A stretch of 64,000 bases of DNA from Clostridiaceae bacterium HFYG-1003 (GCA_024579835.1 CP102060.1:3323558-3387557), one strand, 5' to 3'; shown: positions 17,308-27,202, counted from the stretch's first letter. Numbers and translations: made by a program. Notes: generated by a model from the sequence alone, not told the origin.

Positions 17308-17925
17308 GATGCGTTCCTCCCTTGATCTGTTTACCCTTAGGGTATCACGATTTGGTCAAAAAAACTGCTGGATTCAGCACCAAACAACGGCAGAACGTCT
17401 GTTTGCCGACGGTTTTTTTCTGTCTGTCCAAAAGGATTGCCTGATTCATGGACCGTTTGCCAACCAGCAAGGACATCGCATCGGCTGCCTGGTGAAAACA
17501 AGGGATGTTAATGGGAATAGCTGTCATGAAATCGCACGCCGAATTGGTTTACCCAGAGAAGTTGATTCTTTTCAGGAGGAGTTGAAGGCAGAGAGGGACT
17601 GTGGTAAACGAACGTCTGCCTTTTCATTACAGTAAAATAGGGGATTACCACTCACACAAAACAAGCATCAAGTCGCTTGACTGGATTTTTAGTCAAGCGA
17701 CTTGATGCTTGTTCTATGTTTCATTCGACTATAATCTGACTTTCATCCTCATATTTCTTGCGATTCTATAAATATTATATGCTGATCATCAATGGTGCAA
17801 AGTGAATTCCAGATTGAAGGGGAAAATGATATGTTTTTGTTTCCCATAAAAACGTCCTGACGCATTTGGAACCAGGTAGTGAAAAATCCATACGGAATCA
17901 GGGTACAGCTGAAGTTACGGCAGGT
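17308..17925. other. Gene-free region with a perfect hairpin
   Basis: No supported gene; the frame open at 17306-17635 has no family resemblance, ribosome-binding site or sensible composition. At 17660-17714 a 23-bp perfect inverted repeat (arm ACAAGCATCAAGTCGCTTGA, loop about 8) has T-runs around it and is a strong terminator-like structure without an obvious gene to serve. The remainder is AT-rich. Confidence 0.55.
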
Positions 17926-18125
17926 TTAATCTTTTTTGAACTGACGATAAATTCGAATTCCGTGTCCGATTATTGAATAAATACCAACAAAGCTCAACGC
18001 AAGATAAAATACCAGGAATGGCCCTTCAAGCACATAAGTCATTGCGATTCTAATCCCAAGAATAATTGTCACCATCGAAGAAAGGAAATAAAGTAGAAAA
18101 GTACTGTAAAGTTTATTTTTTTCAT
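17926..18125 (-). pseudogene. Small two-helix membrane protein with frameshift in an A-run
   Basis: On the minus strand a frame of about 60 residues (ending HGIRIYRQFKKD) reads as two membrane helices, roughly LYSTFLLYFLSSMVTIILG and FLVFYLALSFVGIYSIIG. It lacks a start in frame. An ATG at 18125 with AAAGGA upstream is one base out of phase, across a run of seven A; eight A would give MKKNKLYSTF... and a 66-residue protein. This is either a real frameshift, slippage-dependent expression or a sequencing error. The function is unknown. Confidence 0.45.
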
Positions 18126-18750
18126 TTCAGAACAAATCCTTTGAAATAATATTCCGCGATCCTACCTTAAATTTTACCTACTGCCGGTCGTTGTACGCGT
18201 AAATAGTGAGGTGCCTATAGCAGCACGGGACAGGTGTAGTGATTCAGTGAGAAGGTATCCGACTCTTGTTATTTTGCTAAGAAGTCGCCAATTTTGATTC
18301 TGCATGATTTTTCTACCATTCTTTGCGATTAGTTTATCAATCATATTATCTAATGGCAATCATAAATTAAGTTTATATGCAGTTAAATTACTTTTGATAT
18401 GGGATAAAAGTCGTAAATTAATTGAACGAGTCATTTAGAGCGGTTTCCAGGGATTTTTGATTGACCCAAAATTCAGGAAGTTAAGGTTAATATGCTGCCA
18501 TAAGATATTCAGTCAAGCTTTAAGGCAAGATATTTGATACCCTGACCAAATTTGCATCTTTAGCTTATCCTGGGATTTGTGTTAAAGTTAGGATTGGAAA
18601 AACCCATGAGTTCAGGTTCCGGATGAAACGTCAGGAGTTCCACGGGAATGAGCCGGAGCCACTGAAGGGGAAACGATGCAGATGCTGTCAGGCTGGGGAT
18701 CTGGCTCAGCAGTCCGGATTAAAGCCGGGATCAGTCCGAGGGAGGGAAGG
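18126..18750. other. Gene-free AT-rich region upstream of the pantothenate operon
   Basis: No supported gene. A 61-codon minus-strand frame at 18174-18359 has no recognisable family or good start. The promoter of the pantothenate operon should lie in the last 200 bases, but I see no clear -35/-10 pair. Confidence 0.4.
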
Positions 18751-19641
18751 ATGATGAAAGCAGGATTTATCGGTCCGGGGAAAGTAGGCGTCAGTCTGGC
18801 TCGCTACTTGATCCACCAGGGAATTCAGGTGACCGGATTCTTCGGCGGAAGCCTCGGCCATGCCCGGGATGCGGCCGGTTTGACCGGTACGGTCTGCTTT
18901 GAAAGCCTGCAGGACATCCTTTTCGCCAGTGATCTGCTGTTTGTTACCGTGCCGGATGACCAGGTTGCGATGGTGGATGCAGAGCTCGCCCGTCAGGAGC
19001 TGCGCGGCAAGATTATCTGCCATACCAGCGGTTCACTGACGTCTGACGCGCTGGAAGGTTCCCGGAGGTCCGGAGCGACGGTCTGTTCACTGCATCCGAT
19101 CTATGCCTTCTCCTCCAGACAGACTCCGCCGCAGGATCTGAGTTCTATCTATTTTTCAGCAGAAGGCGATGGCCTGACTGAAGATGATTCACTGGCGGCG
19201 GACCGAATGCCCCACTCTGTGCCGGGTCTGCTCCGGACTCTGGGCAATCCGTACTTCATCCGGAAGAAGGAAGACGCCGCGGCCTATCATCTGGCCAATG
19301 TGTTTGTGTCAAACCTGACCCTGGCCTTACTGGAAACGGGGATTTCCTATTTGACAGCGATGGATCTTTCCGAACCGGACGCCATCGCGGCGATGCTGCC
19401 GCTCATCCAAGGAAACATTCGAAGCATCGGTGAAAAGGGCTTTGCGGATTCTCTGACCGGTCCGGTGGCGCGGGGCGATGCACAGACGGTCAGGCGACAC
19501 CTGGCGGTGGTTCGGCCCGAGGATGAAGGGCTGTACCGGAATCTGTCCCTGCGCCTGCTGGAGCTGGCCAGGAAAAATGAGCGGGTGGAACAGGCCCGGG
19601 CATATGAGGAAATGGAACGTTGTCTGAAAGGAGAGCACTGA
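18751..19641 (+). CDS. Rossmann/DUF2520 protein, candidate PanG-type ketopantoate reductase
   Basis: About 296 residues. An N-terminal NAD(P)-binding Rossmann domain ([16 protein letters not shown] at 5-20; [14 protein letters not shown] near 95) is followed by a helical DUF2520 domain (about 150-290), giving a fold like 6-phosphogluconate or ketopantoate reductases. It is the first gene of a unit with panB, panC and panD and its stop overlaps the panB start. No classical panE is present in the operon. From context it should reduce ketopantoate to pantoate with NADPH, as described for PanG-type enzymes; the activity is inferred. GGAGGGAAGG precedes the ATG pair. Confidence 0.82.
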   Translation: MMKAGFIGPGKVGVSLARYLIHQGIQVTGFFGGSLGHARDAAGLTGTVCFESLQDILFASDLLFVTVPDDQVAMVDAELARQELRGKIICHTSGSLTSDALEGSRRSGATVCSLHPIYAFSSRQTPPQDLSSIYFSAEGDGLTEDDSLAADRMPHSVPGLLRTLGNPYFIRKKEDAAAYHLANVFVSNLTLALLETGISYLTAMDLSEPDAIAAMLPLIQGNIRSIGEKGFADSLTGPVARGDAQTVRRHLAVVRPEDEGLYRNLSLRLLELARKNERVEQARAYEEMERCLKGEH

Positions 19642-20468
19642 TGAAAAATACAACCTGGACCTTTCGCCAGGCGAAAGCCGAAGGAAAGAAGCTGACCATG
19701 CTGACCGCCTATGACTATACCATGGCGAAGCTGATGGATCAGAGCGGGATCAACGGAATCCTGATCGGAGATTCCCTGGGCATGGTGGTTAAGGGGGAGC
19801 CGGACACCCTGTCAGTCACCATGGAAGAAATGATTTATCATACCCGGGCGGTAAAACGGGGGGCCGGCAATGCGCTGGTCGTGAGCGATATGCCCTTCAT
19901 GTCCTATCAGGTTTCGGTGGAACAGGCCGTGGAAAATGCCGGACGCCTGGTCAAGGAAGGCGGTGCCAACGCGGTCAAGCTGGAGGGGGGCAGAAATATC
20001 CTTCCCCAGATCCGGGCGATCGTCGCGGCACAGATTCCGGTGATGGGTCATCTGGGGCTTACCCCGCAGTCGGTGAATGCCTTCGGCGGCTTCAAGGTCC
20101 AGGGAAAGAGCGAGGAAGCCATCCGGCAGCTGCTGGACGATGCAGCCGCGCTGGAAGAAGCCGGGGTCTTTTCGATTGTTCTGGAAGGAATCCCAGAGAA
20201 GGTGGCGGAGCTGATCACCCGAAAGGTGGCAATTCCGACCATCGGAATCGGAGCGGGAAAAGCCTGCGACGGCCAGATTCTGGTGTATCAGGACATGCTC
20301 GGTCTGTTCCAGGATTTCGTTCCGAAATTTGTCAGGCAGTACGCCAATATCGGGAGTATAATAGTTGAGGCGATTGGTACCTACATCCACGAAGTGGAGA
20401 CGGGCCAGTTTCCGGCAGCGGAGCATACATATAGAATCAGCGAGCAGCTGCTGGAAAAATTATATTAA
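19641..20468 (+). CDS. panB: 3-methyl-2-oxobutanoate hydroxymethyltransferase PanB
   Basis: A 275-residue TIM-barrel enzyme that adds a hydroxymethyl group from methylene-tetrahydrofolate to ketoisovalerate, giving ketopantoate. Diagnostic stretches are [25 protein letters not shown] (with the metal-binding Asp), [27 protein letters not shown] and [21 protein letters not shown]. The start is the ATG sharing ATGA with the preceding stop, with AAAGGAG upstream. Second gene of the pantothenate operon. Confidence 0.97.
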   Translation: MKNTTWTFRQAKAEGKKLTMLTAYDYTMAKLMDQSGINGILIGDSLGMVVKGEPDTLSVTMEEMIYHTRAVKRGAGNALVVSDMPFMSYQVSVEQAVENAGRLVKEGGANAVKLEGGRNILPQIRAIVAAQIPVMGHLGLTPQSVNAFGGFKVQGKSEEAIRQLLDDAAALEEAGVFSIVLEGIPEKVAELITRKVAIPTIGIGAGKACDGQILVYQDMLGLFQDFVPKFVRQYANIGSIIVEAIGTYIHEVETGQFPAAEHTYRISEQLLEKLY

Positions 20469-20530
20469 TTAACCGCAAGGCTCATGATCCGACAGGCATG
20501 AGCGCAGCAAGAATTAGCGAGGGGGAAATT

Positions 20531-21391
20531 ATGCTGATCAAAACCATCGAAGAGGTAAGGGCACTCGTCCGAGAGTGGAAAAAACAGGGCTGCTCCATTG
20601 GATTTGTGCCCACTATGGGAGCGCTTCATGAGGGCCATCTGAGCCTGCTCAAACAGGCGGTGGCGGAAAACGACCGGGTCATCGCCAGCGTGTTTGTCAA
20701 TCCGACCCAATTCGGACCCAATGAGGATTACGCCTCGTATCCAAGAGACATCCAGACGGACTACAGCCTGTGCCAGAGTGCCGGGGTCGACGCGGTGTTC
20801 CATCCGGATCCGGAGGAGCTCTACCTTCCCAACCGGGCCACCACGGTCCATGTCACCGGATTGACCGATGTCCTGTGCGGCGCCAAGCGGCCGGGTCATT
20901 TTGACGGCGTCTGCCTGGTCCTGAGCAAGCTGTTCAGCATCGTGAATCCCGACCGGGCCTATTTTGGCCAGAAGGATGCCCAACAGGTGGCGGTGGTCCG
21001 GCGGATGGTCCGGGACCTGAACTTCGGGGTCGATGTCATTGCCTGTCCGATTGTGCGCGAAGCCGGCGGACTGGCCAGAAGCTCCAGAAACGCCTATCTC
21101 AGCGCAGAGGAGAAGGCAGCGGCCCTGGTGCTGAACAGAAGTCTGAGCCGGGCGTTGCAGGCCATGCAATCCGGCGAGCGCAGCGCCGACTTGATTCGCC
21201 GGCAGGTGGCCGATCAGATCGCCGCGGAGCCGCTGGCCAGAATCGACTATGTCGAAGTGGTGGATTTTGAGGATCTGCGTCCGGTTCAGGGCCCCATGAC
21301 GCGGCCCGTGCTGGTGGCGGTTGCCGTGTTCTTCGGCACCACCCGGCTCATTGACAATGTGGTGTTTGGCCCGGAACAGGAGGTCAGATAA
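20531..21391 (+). CDS. panC: Pantothenate synthetase PanC
   Basis: 286 residues. PanC joins pantoate and beta-alanine using ATP. The nucleotidyl-transferase motif is [13 protein letters not shown] (residues about 31-43), followed by [13 protein letters not shown] and YFGQKDAQQ. The normally conserved stretch REpDGLAxSSRN reads [12 protein letters not shown], so a Gly replaces the Asp; this was confirmed in the DNA (GCC GGC GGA CTG). The chosen ATG at 20531 follows GAGGGGG. Its stop overlaps the panD start. Confidence 0.96.
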   Translation: MLIKTIEEVRALVREWKKQGCSIGFVPTMGALHEGHLSLLKQAVAENDRVIASVFVNPTQFGPNEDYASYPRDIQTDYSLCQSAGVDAVFHPDPEELYLPNRATTVHVTGLTDVLCGAKRPGHFDGVCLVLSKLFSIVNPDRAYFGQKDAQQVAVVRRMVRDLNFGVDVIACPIVREAGGLARSSRNAYLSAEEKAAALVLNRSLSRALQAMQSGERSADLIRRQVADQIAAEPLARIDYVEVVDFEDLRPVQGPMTRPVLVAVAVFFGTTRLIDNVVFGPEQEVR

Positions 21392-21768
21392 TGCTGCTCA
21401 ACATGCTCAAAGGCAAGATCCATAAAGCCACGGTCACCCAGGCGGAGTTAAACTACATGGGCAGCATTACCATCGACAAGACCCTGATGGACGCGGCCGG
21501 AATCATTGAGAATGAGAAGGTTCAGATCGTGAACAACAACAACGGAGCCCGGCTGGAGACCTACGTCATTCCGGGAACCCGGGATTCCGGCATCATCTGC
21601 CTGAACGGCGCAGCCGCCCGACTGGTTCAGCCCGGCGATGTTGTCATCATCATCTGCTATGCCCAGATGGATGAAGCGGAAGCCAGAGCCTGGAAGCCCA
21701 AAGTGGTGTTTGTCAATTCGGACAATTCCATTGACCGGATCACGAACTACGAATACAACGAAGCCTGA
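21391..21768 (+). CDS. panD: Aspartate 1-decarboxylase PanD
   Basis: A 125-residue pyruvoyl enzyme making beta-alanine from aspartate. The self-cleavage site is the Gly-Ser of NYMGSITID (Gly24-Ser25), which generates the pyruvoyl group. It includes [13 protein letters not shown] and [13 protein letters not shown], all standard. The ATG overlaps the panC stop by one base. Last gene of the operon, which as a set supplies pantothenate from ketoisovalerate and aspartate. Confidence 0.97.
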   Translation: MLLNMLKGKIHKATVTQAELNYMGSITIDKTLMDAAGIIENEKVQIVNNNNGARLETYVIPGTRDSGIICLNGAAARLVQPGDVVIIICYAQMDEAEARAWKPKVVFVNSDNSIDRITNYEYNEA

Positions 21769-21848
21769 TCATGCTGTTGAAGCAACAGTCCGGCCTGGCC
21801 AAGTCATTGCCAGGCCATAGCTAATGAATTGCAAAGCTAAGCTTAGCC

Positions 21849-21899
21849 AAGCCAACGTCATGTCAAAGCCAGCGTCATGTCAAAGCCAGCGTCATGTCA
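21849..21899. repeat. Three 17-bp tandem repeats
   Basis: Three direct copies of AGCCAGCGTCATGTCAA (the first with A for G at one place) lie between panD and its terminator. No coding sequence. Confidence 0.85.
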
Positions 21900-21910
21900 A
21901 TCTCAAGCCA

Positions 21911-21960
21911 GAAGGAGCTGCTGCTCACCCGGACATCCCGGGGAGCGGCAGCTCCTTTTG
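21911..21960 (+). terminator. Terminator of the pantothenate operon
   Basis: A long stem with a minor mismatch (AAGGAGCTGC...CGG / CCGGGGAGCGGCAGCTCC) followed by TTTTGG, about 140 bases after panD. Confidence 0.75.
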
Positions 21961-22051
21961 GCATATTGTTGATTCAATACAATTTGATTCATTCGATTGC
22001 GGGATCCATCGACAGAGTCCTAAGCGGTCAGACCCTCCGGCTCAGGTGGGA

Positions 22052-23449
22052 TTAATCCATGGAGTCTTTGATGGGTGCAGTCGGTTCTGTCCGATATTCC
22101 ATGGGGGTGTAGCTGGCCATCTGATGAGCGGAGCGGTAGGCCGGACGGATAATGCGCTTGCCGTTGACCAGCTCTTCGATCCGGTGGGCGCACCAGCCGG
22201 TGATGCGGGCGATGGCGAAGAGGGGGGTAAACAGGTCCTTGGGTATATCCAGCATGTCATAGACCAGACCGGAATACAGATCCACATTGGCGCACAGGGA
22301 GATGCTCCGTCCGCTTCGTTCGAATACCAGGGGGATGCCCAGGCGTTCCACGCTTTCGATGAGTTCCAGGTCCTGGATGCGGCCCTTGGCCTGGGCCATG
22401 CTGCGGGCATATTTTTTGATGGCAACGGCCCGGGGGTCGGTGATGGTATAGACCGCGTGACCCAGTCCGTAGATCTTGCCGGACCGGTCTCCGGCCTGGC
22501 CGGCCAGGAGCTTGGCCAGATAGGAGCGCAGCTGGGCGTCATCGGTTGGATCCTGGACCTCTGCCTTTATGAAGTCCATCATCTGGGTGACTTTCGCGTT
22601 CGCGCCGCCGTGGAGCGGCCCTTTCAGCGAGCCGATGGCAGCGGCGATGGCGCTGTAGGTGTCGGTTCCGCTGCTGGAGACGGTGCGGCAGGCGAAGGCG
22701 GAGTTGTTTCCGCCGCCGTGCTCGGCGTGCAGGATGAACATGAGGTCCAGCAGTTTGGCTTCCTCATCGGTGTAGACTTTGTCCCGACGGATCATCCGCA
22801 GGAAATTCTCAGCCACCGACAGGTTCTCCTTGGGATGGTGGATATAGAGGGAATGCCCTTCAAACACGTGCCGCTTGACGGCATAGGCGTTGGCTACAAT
22901 GGAAGGAAACCGTCCGACCAGTTCGATGGACTGGCGCATGACGTTCTCCAGGGACGTATCATCCGGGTTGTCATCGTAGGAATACAGGGCCAGAACACTG
23001 CGCTCGAGTTTGTTCATAATATCCTTGGAGGGGGCTTTTAGGATCATGTCCTCAAAGAACCGGTCCGGCAGCTTATGTGTCCGGCACAGGATTTCCCGGA
23101 AGCAGTCGTATTCAGATTTGGCGGGAAGCTTGCCAAAGAGCAGCAGGTAGGCCACCTCTTCGTAGCCGAAACTGTTCTCGCGCTGATGGCTCTCCGCGAT
23201 ATCCATCACGTTGATGCCCCGGTAGTATAGTTCCCCCGGGATCGCAACTCGTTCGCCGTCGCGCATATAGTAGCCCTGGACGCTGCCGATCTTGCTGACG
23301 CCGGCCATGACGCCGGTGCCGTCCGCGTTGCGCAGGCCGCGCTTGACCATGTCCCCTTCAAAATAATGGTAGTCGATGCTGTATTCTTTCTGCAGATCCC
23401 CGCACAGTGAAGTGAGGGTGCCGTTGATGGCGCACTGATTCAGATTCAT
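22052..23449 (-). CDS. gltA: Citrate synthase
   Basis: 465 residues. It condenses acetyl-CoA and oxaloacetate to citrate. Catalytic motifs are HAEHGGGNNSAF, GPLHGGANAKV and YGLGHAVYTITDPRA, with the C-terminal FAIARITGWCAHRIEE. An N-terminal extension of about 40 residues compared with the short bacterial type is common in Clostridia. Divergent from aconitase-isocitrate dehydrogenase; together the three genes make 2-oxoglutarate for glutamate synthesis. No other TCA cycle gene is in the window. Its own consensus-like promoter lies at 23482-23510. Confidence 0.96.
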   Translation of the reverse strand: MNLNQCAINGTLTSLCGDLQKEYSIDYHYFEGDMVKRGLRNADGTGVMAGVSKIGSVQGYYMRDGERVAIPGELYYRGINVMDIAESHQRENSFGYEEVAYLLLFGKLPAKSEYDCFREILCRTHKLPDRFFEDMILKAPSKDIMNKLERSVLALYSYDDNPDDTSLENVMRQSIELVGRFPSIVANAYAVKRHVFEGHSLYIHHPKENLSVAENFLRMIRRDKVYTDEEAKLLDLMFILHAEHGGGNNSAFACRTVSSSGTDTYSAIAAAIGSLKGPLHGGANAKVTQMMDFIKAEVQDPTDDAQLRSYLAKLLAGQAGDRSGKIYGLGHAVYTITDPRAVAIKKYARSMAQAKGRIQDLELIESVERLGIPLVFERSGRSISLCANVDLYSGLVYDMLDIPKDLFTPLFAIARITGWCAHRIEELVNGKRIIRPAYRSAHQMASYTPMEYRTEPTAPIKDSMD

Positions 23450-23481
23450 TTGTTTCCCCGCCCTTTACAGGATTTTTCTGT

Positions 23482-23510
23482 AGTATACCGAAACTGAAAG
23501 GTTTTTGCAA
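23482..23510 (-). promoter_or_regulatory. Promoter of citrate synthase
   Basis: On the minus strand TTGCAA (23505-23510), a 17-base spacer and TATACT (23482-23487) form a good sigma-A promoter 33 bases upstream of the start codon. Confidence 0.7.
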
Positions 23511-23600
23511 GTTAAAAGTCAAATGATTTCATTTTGAAGGATTTTTTAGGGGGATAAATGATTGAATGTCATCCAAAATGAAATTTAGGCACATCAGATA

Positions 23601-23628
23601 TTGCAATATTCGATGAAAATGGTATACT
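23601..23628 (+). promoter_or_regulatory. Promoter of the aconitase-isocitrate dehydrogenase operon
   Basis: TTGCAA (23601-23606), a 16-base spacer and TATACT (23623-23628) lie 33 bases upstream of the aconitase ATG. The hexamers are identical to those of the divergent citrate synthase promoter. Confidence 0.65.
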
Positions 23629-23661
23629 GAAAAAAATCCTAACTAAAGATGAGGTGGACCC

Positions 23662-25926
23662 ATGATCAGACTGACCGACGCACCGGTGATGCTCCGGGGG
23701 GGAGTACCCCAGTTGACGACGGGGCTCGATGCCGCAGCCTCCCGCAATCATACCATTGCCTATACGATTCTTAACGCCCATGACTCTTGCCAGGAGGCAG
23801 GGCGTCTGTCGCTGCGCTTTGACCGTCTGATCTCCCATGACATTACCTATGTCGGGATAATTCAAACGGCCATGGCCAGCGGGCTGAAGCAGTTCCCGAT
23901 GCCCTATGTCCTGACCAACTGCCACAACAGCCTGTGCGCCGTGGGCGGCACCATCAACGAGGATGACCATGCCTTCGGGCTGGCGGCAGCGCAGAAGTTC
24001 GGCGGCATCTATGTGCCGGCCAATCTGGCTGTCATTCATCAGTATGCCCGGGAAGAGCTGGCCGCCTGCGGCCGGATGATTCTGGGCTCGGACAGCCATA
24101 CCCGGTTTGGCCCCCTGGGCACCATGGGGGTGGGGGAGGGCGGACCGGAACTGGTCAAGCAGCTGCTGGGCAGTACCTGGGACAGCACGACGCCGGAAGT
24201 CATTCTGGTCTGGCTCACGGGAAAGCCAAGACAGGGGGTAGGCCCGCATGATGTTGCCATTGCTCTGACCGGAGCGGTTTACGGCAACGGCTTTGTCAAA
24301 AACAAGGTGATGGAATTCGGCGGTCCGGGAGTGGGTCATTTATCGGTGGACTTCCGCCTGGGTATTGATGTCATGACTACGGAGGCAGCCTGCCTGTCTT
24401 CCATCTGGCAGACCGATGAGGTCATCCGTGATTTCTACGCCGTCCACGGCCGGCCGGCGGATTACCGGGAGCTAACGCCCGGGGAGGGGGCCCTGTACGA
24501 TGGGCTCATTGAGATCGATCTGGATCAGATCGAACCCATGGCGGCTCTGCCGTTCCATCCGTCCCGGGCGGTAGCCCTGCGCGAGCTCATCGCCAATCCG
24601 GGTGACATTCTGCGCCAGGTGGAGCGTACTGCCCAGGAGGAATTCGGAGCACGTCTGGACTTTCGTCTGACCGATAAGATAAGAGGCGGCAAACTGATGG
24701 TGGATCAGGGCATTATTGCCGGCTGCGCCGGCGGCATGTTCGAGAATATGGCGGCGGCCAGTGCCATTCTGGGCGAGGCTGGCACCGGCTCCGGACCGTT
24801 CTCGCTGTCGGTTTATCCCTCCAGCGTGCCGGTGAATCTGGAACTGCTGAGCGCCGGTATTGCCGCGAAGTTCATGGAAGCCGGCGTATTGATGAAGAGC
24901 GCTTTCTGCGGCCCCTGCTTTGGGGCGGGCGATGTGCCGTCCCACAACGGGCTGTCCATCCGCCATACCACCAGAAACTTCCCCAGCCGGGAAGGTTCCC
25001 GCCCGGGAGACGGCCAGCTGGCCTCCGTCATTCTGATGGATGCGCGGTCCATCGCGGCCACCGCCCGCCATCAGGGCGTCCTGACCTCGGCCCTGGGTCT
25101 GGAATACGAGGATGAATCGAGTCTGCCCCGGTCCTATGACGCCACCCCTTACCGCAATCGGGTGTATCAGGGCTTTGGCCAGCCCCGTCCGGAGACGATC
25201 CTGCCTTACGGACCCAACATCGCGCCCTGGCCGGCGATTCCGTCTCTGGCCGACCATCTGCTGCTGCGCCTGACCGCGGTGATTCATGATCCGGTCACCA
25301 CCACCGATGAGCTGATTCCTTCGGGAGAAACTTCGAGCTACCGGTCCAATCCGATGAAACTGGCCTCTTTTACCCTCAGCCGCCGGGAACCGGCCTATGT
25401 AGGGCGCTGTCAGGCGGTTCAGCAACTGGAGAAGCAGCGACGCAGCGGAGAGGTACCGGCGGAAGTCAACAGCGTCCTGGAGCGTCTGGGCAGTCAGGCG
25501 GCGGACCTTTCCGACACCATGATCGGGTCGGTGCTGTTCTGCGAAAGCCCGGGGGATGGTTCAGCCCGGGAGCAGGCAGCCTCCTGCCAGCGGGTGCTGG
25601 GGGGTCTGGCCAACATCTGCCGGACCTATGCCACGAAACGCTATCGCTCCAACTGTGTCAACTGGGGCATGCTCCCCTTTACCATTGCGCCTGATACGGC
25701 CTTTGACTATGCCCCCGGGGACTGGGTGTATGTGCCCGGCATCCGGGAAGCCGTGCAAAGCGGAGCAGACCGGGTCCAGGGGTGGGTTGTGACCGATGCA
25801 GACGTCCAGCCCATGGAACTGCTGCTGACCGGCTTCAGTCCGGCCGAACGGGAGCTGGTGCTGGCCGGCTGCCTGATGAACTGGTACGCCCAAAACGCTG
25901 CCCCGGCGGGAGGAGAGAAAAGATGA
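23662..25926 (+). CDS. acnA: Aconitate hydratase (aconitase family, YbhJ-like size)
   Basis: A 754-residue [4Fe-4S] hydro-lyase of the aconitase superfamily. The cluster region is the Cys pair in FCGPCFGAGD (about 417-426) with an earlier Cys in NCHNSLCAVGG. GSDSHTRFGPLGTMGVGEGG (about 145-164) is the usual substrate loop. Its length and divergent C-terminus resemble the YbhJ-like hydratases often used as the aconitase in Clostridia. Its stop overlaps the isocitrate dehydrogenase start and citrate synthase is divergent, so citrate/isocitrate is the most likely substrate. AGGTGG precedes the ATG. Confidence 0.88.
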   Translation: MIRLTDAPVMLRGGVPQLTTGLDAAASRNHTIAYTILNAHDSCQEAGRLSLRFDRLISHDITYVGIIQTAMASGLKQFPMPYVLTNCHNSLCAVGGTINEDDHAFGLAAAQKFGGIYVPANLAVIHQYAREELAACGRMILGSDSHTRFGPLGTMGVGEGGPELVKQLLGSTWDSTTPEVILVWLTGKPRQGVGPHDVAIALTGAVYGNGFVKNKVMEFGGPGVGHLSVDFRLGIDVMTTEAACLSSIWQTDEVIRDFYAVHGRPADYRELTPGEGALYDGLIEIDLDQIEPMAALPFHPSRAVALRELIANPGDILRQVERTAQEEFGARLDFRLTDKIRGGKLMVDQGIIAGCAGGMFENMAAASAILGEAGTGSGPFSLSVYPSSVPVNLELLSAGIAAKFMEAGVLMKSAFCGPCFGAGDVPSHNGLSIRHTTRNFPSREGSRPGDGQLASVILMDARSIAATARHQGVLTSALGLEYEDESSLPRSYDATPYRNRVYQGFGQPRPETILPYGPNIAPWPAIPSLADHLLLRLTAVIHDPVTTTDELIPSGETSSYRSNPMKLASFTLSRREPAYVGRCQAVQQLEKQRRSGEVPAEVNSVLERLGSQAADLSDTMIGSVLFCESPGDGSAREQAASCQRVLGGLANICRTYATKRYRSNCVNWGMLPFTIAPDTAFDYAPGDWVYVPGIREAVQSGADRVQGWVVTDADVQPMELLLTGFSPAERELVLAGCLMNWYAQNAAPAGGEKR

Positions 25927-27134
25927 CCGGAAAAATTCAGATGACCGTCCCTTTAGTGGAGCTGGACGGCGACGAAATGACCCGGGTGCTCTGGCAGATG
26001 GTGAAGACCGAGCTACTGGAGCCGTTCCTGGAACTGAAAACCGAGTATTATGATCTGGGCCTGCCCCGGCGCGAGCAGACCGGGGACGCCATCACCAGTG
26101 AAGCGGCCCACGCCATCAGGCGGCACGGGGTCGGCGTCAAATGCGCCACCATCACGCCCAATGCCCAGCGCATGGAGGAATATGGACTGAGCCAGATGTG
26201 GCGCAGTCCCAACGGAACCATCCGGGCCATCCTGGACGGGACCGTGTTCCGCCAGCCCATCCTGACCAAGGTCATCCGGCCCTATATCCCGCACTGGACA
26301 AAGCCCATCACCATCGCCCGCCACAGCTACGGCGACATCTACCGGGACACCGAGTACCGGGTAAGCGGACCGGGGAAAGCCGAGCTTCTGTTCACCGGTC
26401 AGAACGGTGAGATGTTCCGGGAAACCATCCATAACTTTGAAGGACCGGGAATTCTCCAGGGCTGCTTCAATAAGGATGATTCCATCGAGCATTTCGCCGC
26501 TGCCTGTTTCGAATATGCCCTGGCCACCCGACAGGACCTGTGGTTCTCGGCCAAGGACACCATCATGAAACAGTATGACGGACGGTTCAAGGAAGTCTTC
26601 CAGGACCTCTACGACTCGACCTACCGCGCGGCCTTTGCGCAGGCCGGAATTACCTACTTCTATACCCTGATCGATGATGCCGTGGCCCGTATTCTGCGCT
26701 CCCAGGGCGGCATGGTCTGGGCACTGAAGAACTATGACGGCGATGTCATGAGCGACCTGGTGTCCACCGCCTTCGGGTCCCTGGCCATGATGACTTCCGT
26801 ACTGGTCAGCGCGGACGGCTGCTATGAATTTGAAGCCGCTCACGGCACCATTACCCAGCATTACTATCGGCACCGGAAGGGCGAGAAGACCTCCTCCAAC
26901 CCGGTGGCCACGATCTTCGCCTGGAGCGGCGCACTGCGCCAGCGCGGCAAGCTCGATGGCAATGCGCCGCTCATCCGCTTCGCGGACGCCCTGGAACAGG
27001 CGACGCTGGAAACCATTGAATCCGGCACCATGACCGCCGATCTGGCTCATCTGAGTACCCGACCGGCTCACGCCGTCGACAGCGAAACGTTCCTGAGTGC
27101 GATCCGAAGGGCCCTGACCGACAAGCTGCAGTGA
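25923..27134 (+). CDS. icd: NADP-dependent isocitrate dehydrogenase
   Basis: 403 residues of the eukaryote-like homodimeric type. It oxidises isocitrate to 2-oxoglutarate and CO2. Motifs: VELDGDEMTRVLW near the N-terminus, CATITPNAQR, SPNGTIRAILDGTVFRQPI with the substrate-binding Ser, and the cofactor region EAAHGTITQHYYRH, whose HGTxxxHYR pattern favours NADP. It overlaps the aconitase stop (ATGA) and is closed by a strong hairpin. Together with the neighbours it completes an oxidative half-cycle for glutamate supply. Confidence 0.96.
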   Translation: MTGKIQMTVPLVELDGDEMTRVLWQMVKTELLEPFLELKTEYYDLGLPRREQTGDAITSEAAHAIRRHGVGVKCATITPNAQRMEEYGLSQMWRSPNGTIRAILDGTVFRQPILTKVIRPYIPHWTKPITIARHSYGDIYRDTEYRVSGPGKAELLFTGQNGEMFRETIHNFEGPGILQGCFNKDDSIEHFAAACFEYALATRQDLWFSAKDTIMKQYDGRFKEVFQDLYDSTYRAAFAQAGITYFYTLIDDAVARILRSQGGMVWALKNYDGDVMSDLVSTAFGSLAMMTSVLVSADGCYEFEAAHGTITQHYYRHRKGEKTSSNPVATIFAWSGALRQRGKLDGNAPLIRFADALEQATLETIESGTMTADLAHLSTRPAHAVDSETFLSAIRRALTDKLQ

Positions 27135-27202
27135 GGCGCCACCCCCCACCCGAAGGAGCGAACAAACAGTGAATTTGAACCAAAATCATACAGTGTATGG
27201 AA

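Noticed and set aside
17306-17635. A 109-codon plus-strand frame between the SPFH gene and a hairpin.
   Set aside because: No ribosome-binding site, no family likeness, and it starts on the edge of the opposite gene.
18174-18359. A 61-codon minus-strand frame.
   Set aside because: No recognisable family, weak start and no conserved context visible.
21849-21899. Possible CRISPR-like repeats.
   Set aside because: Three directly adjacent 17-bp units without spacers; a simple tandem repeat.
21824-23041. A 405-codon plus-strand frame over citrate synthase.
   Set aside because: Antisense to an obvious citrate synthase; no motif and no ribosome-binding site.
26013-27149. A 378-codon minus-strand frame over isocitrate dehydrogenase.
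   Set aside because: Shadow of a conserved enzyme; composition is typical of antisense GC-rich frames.
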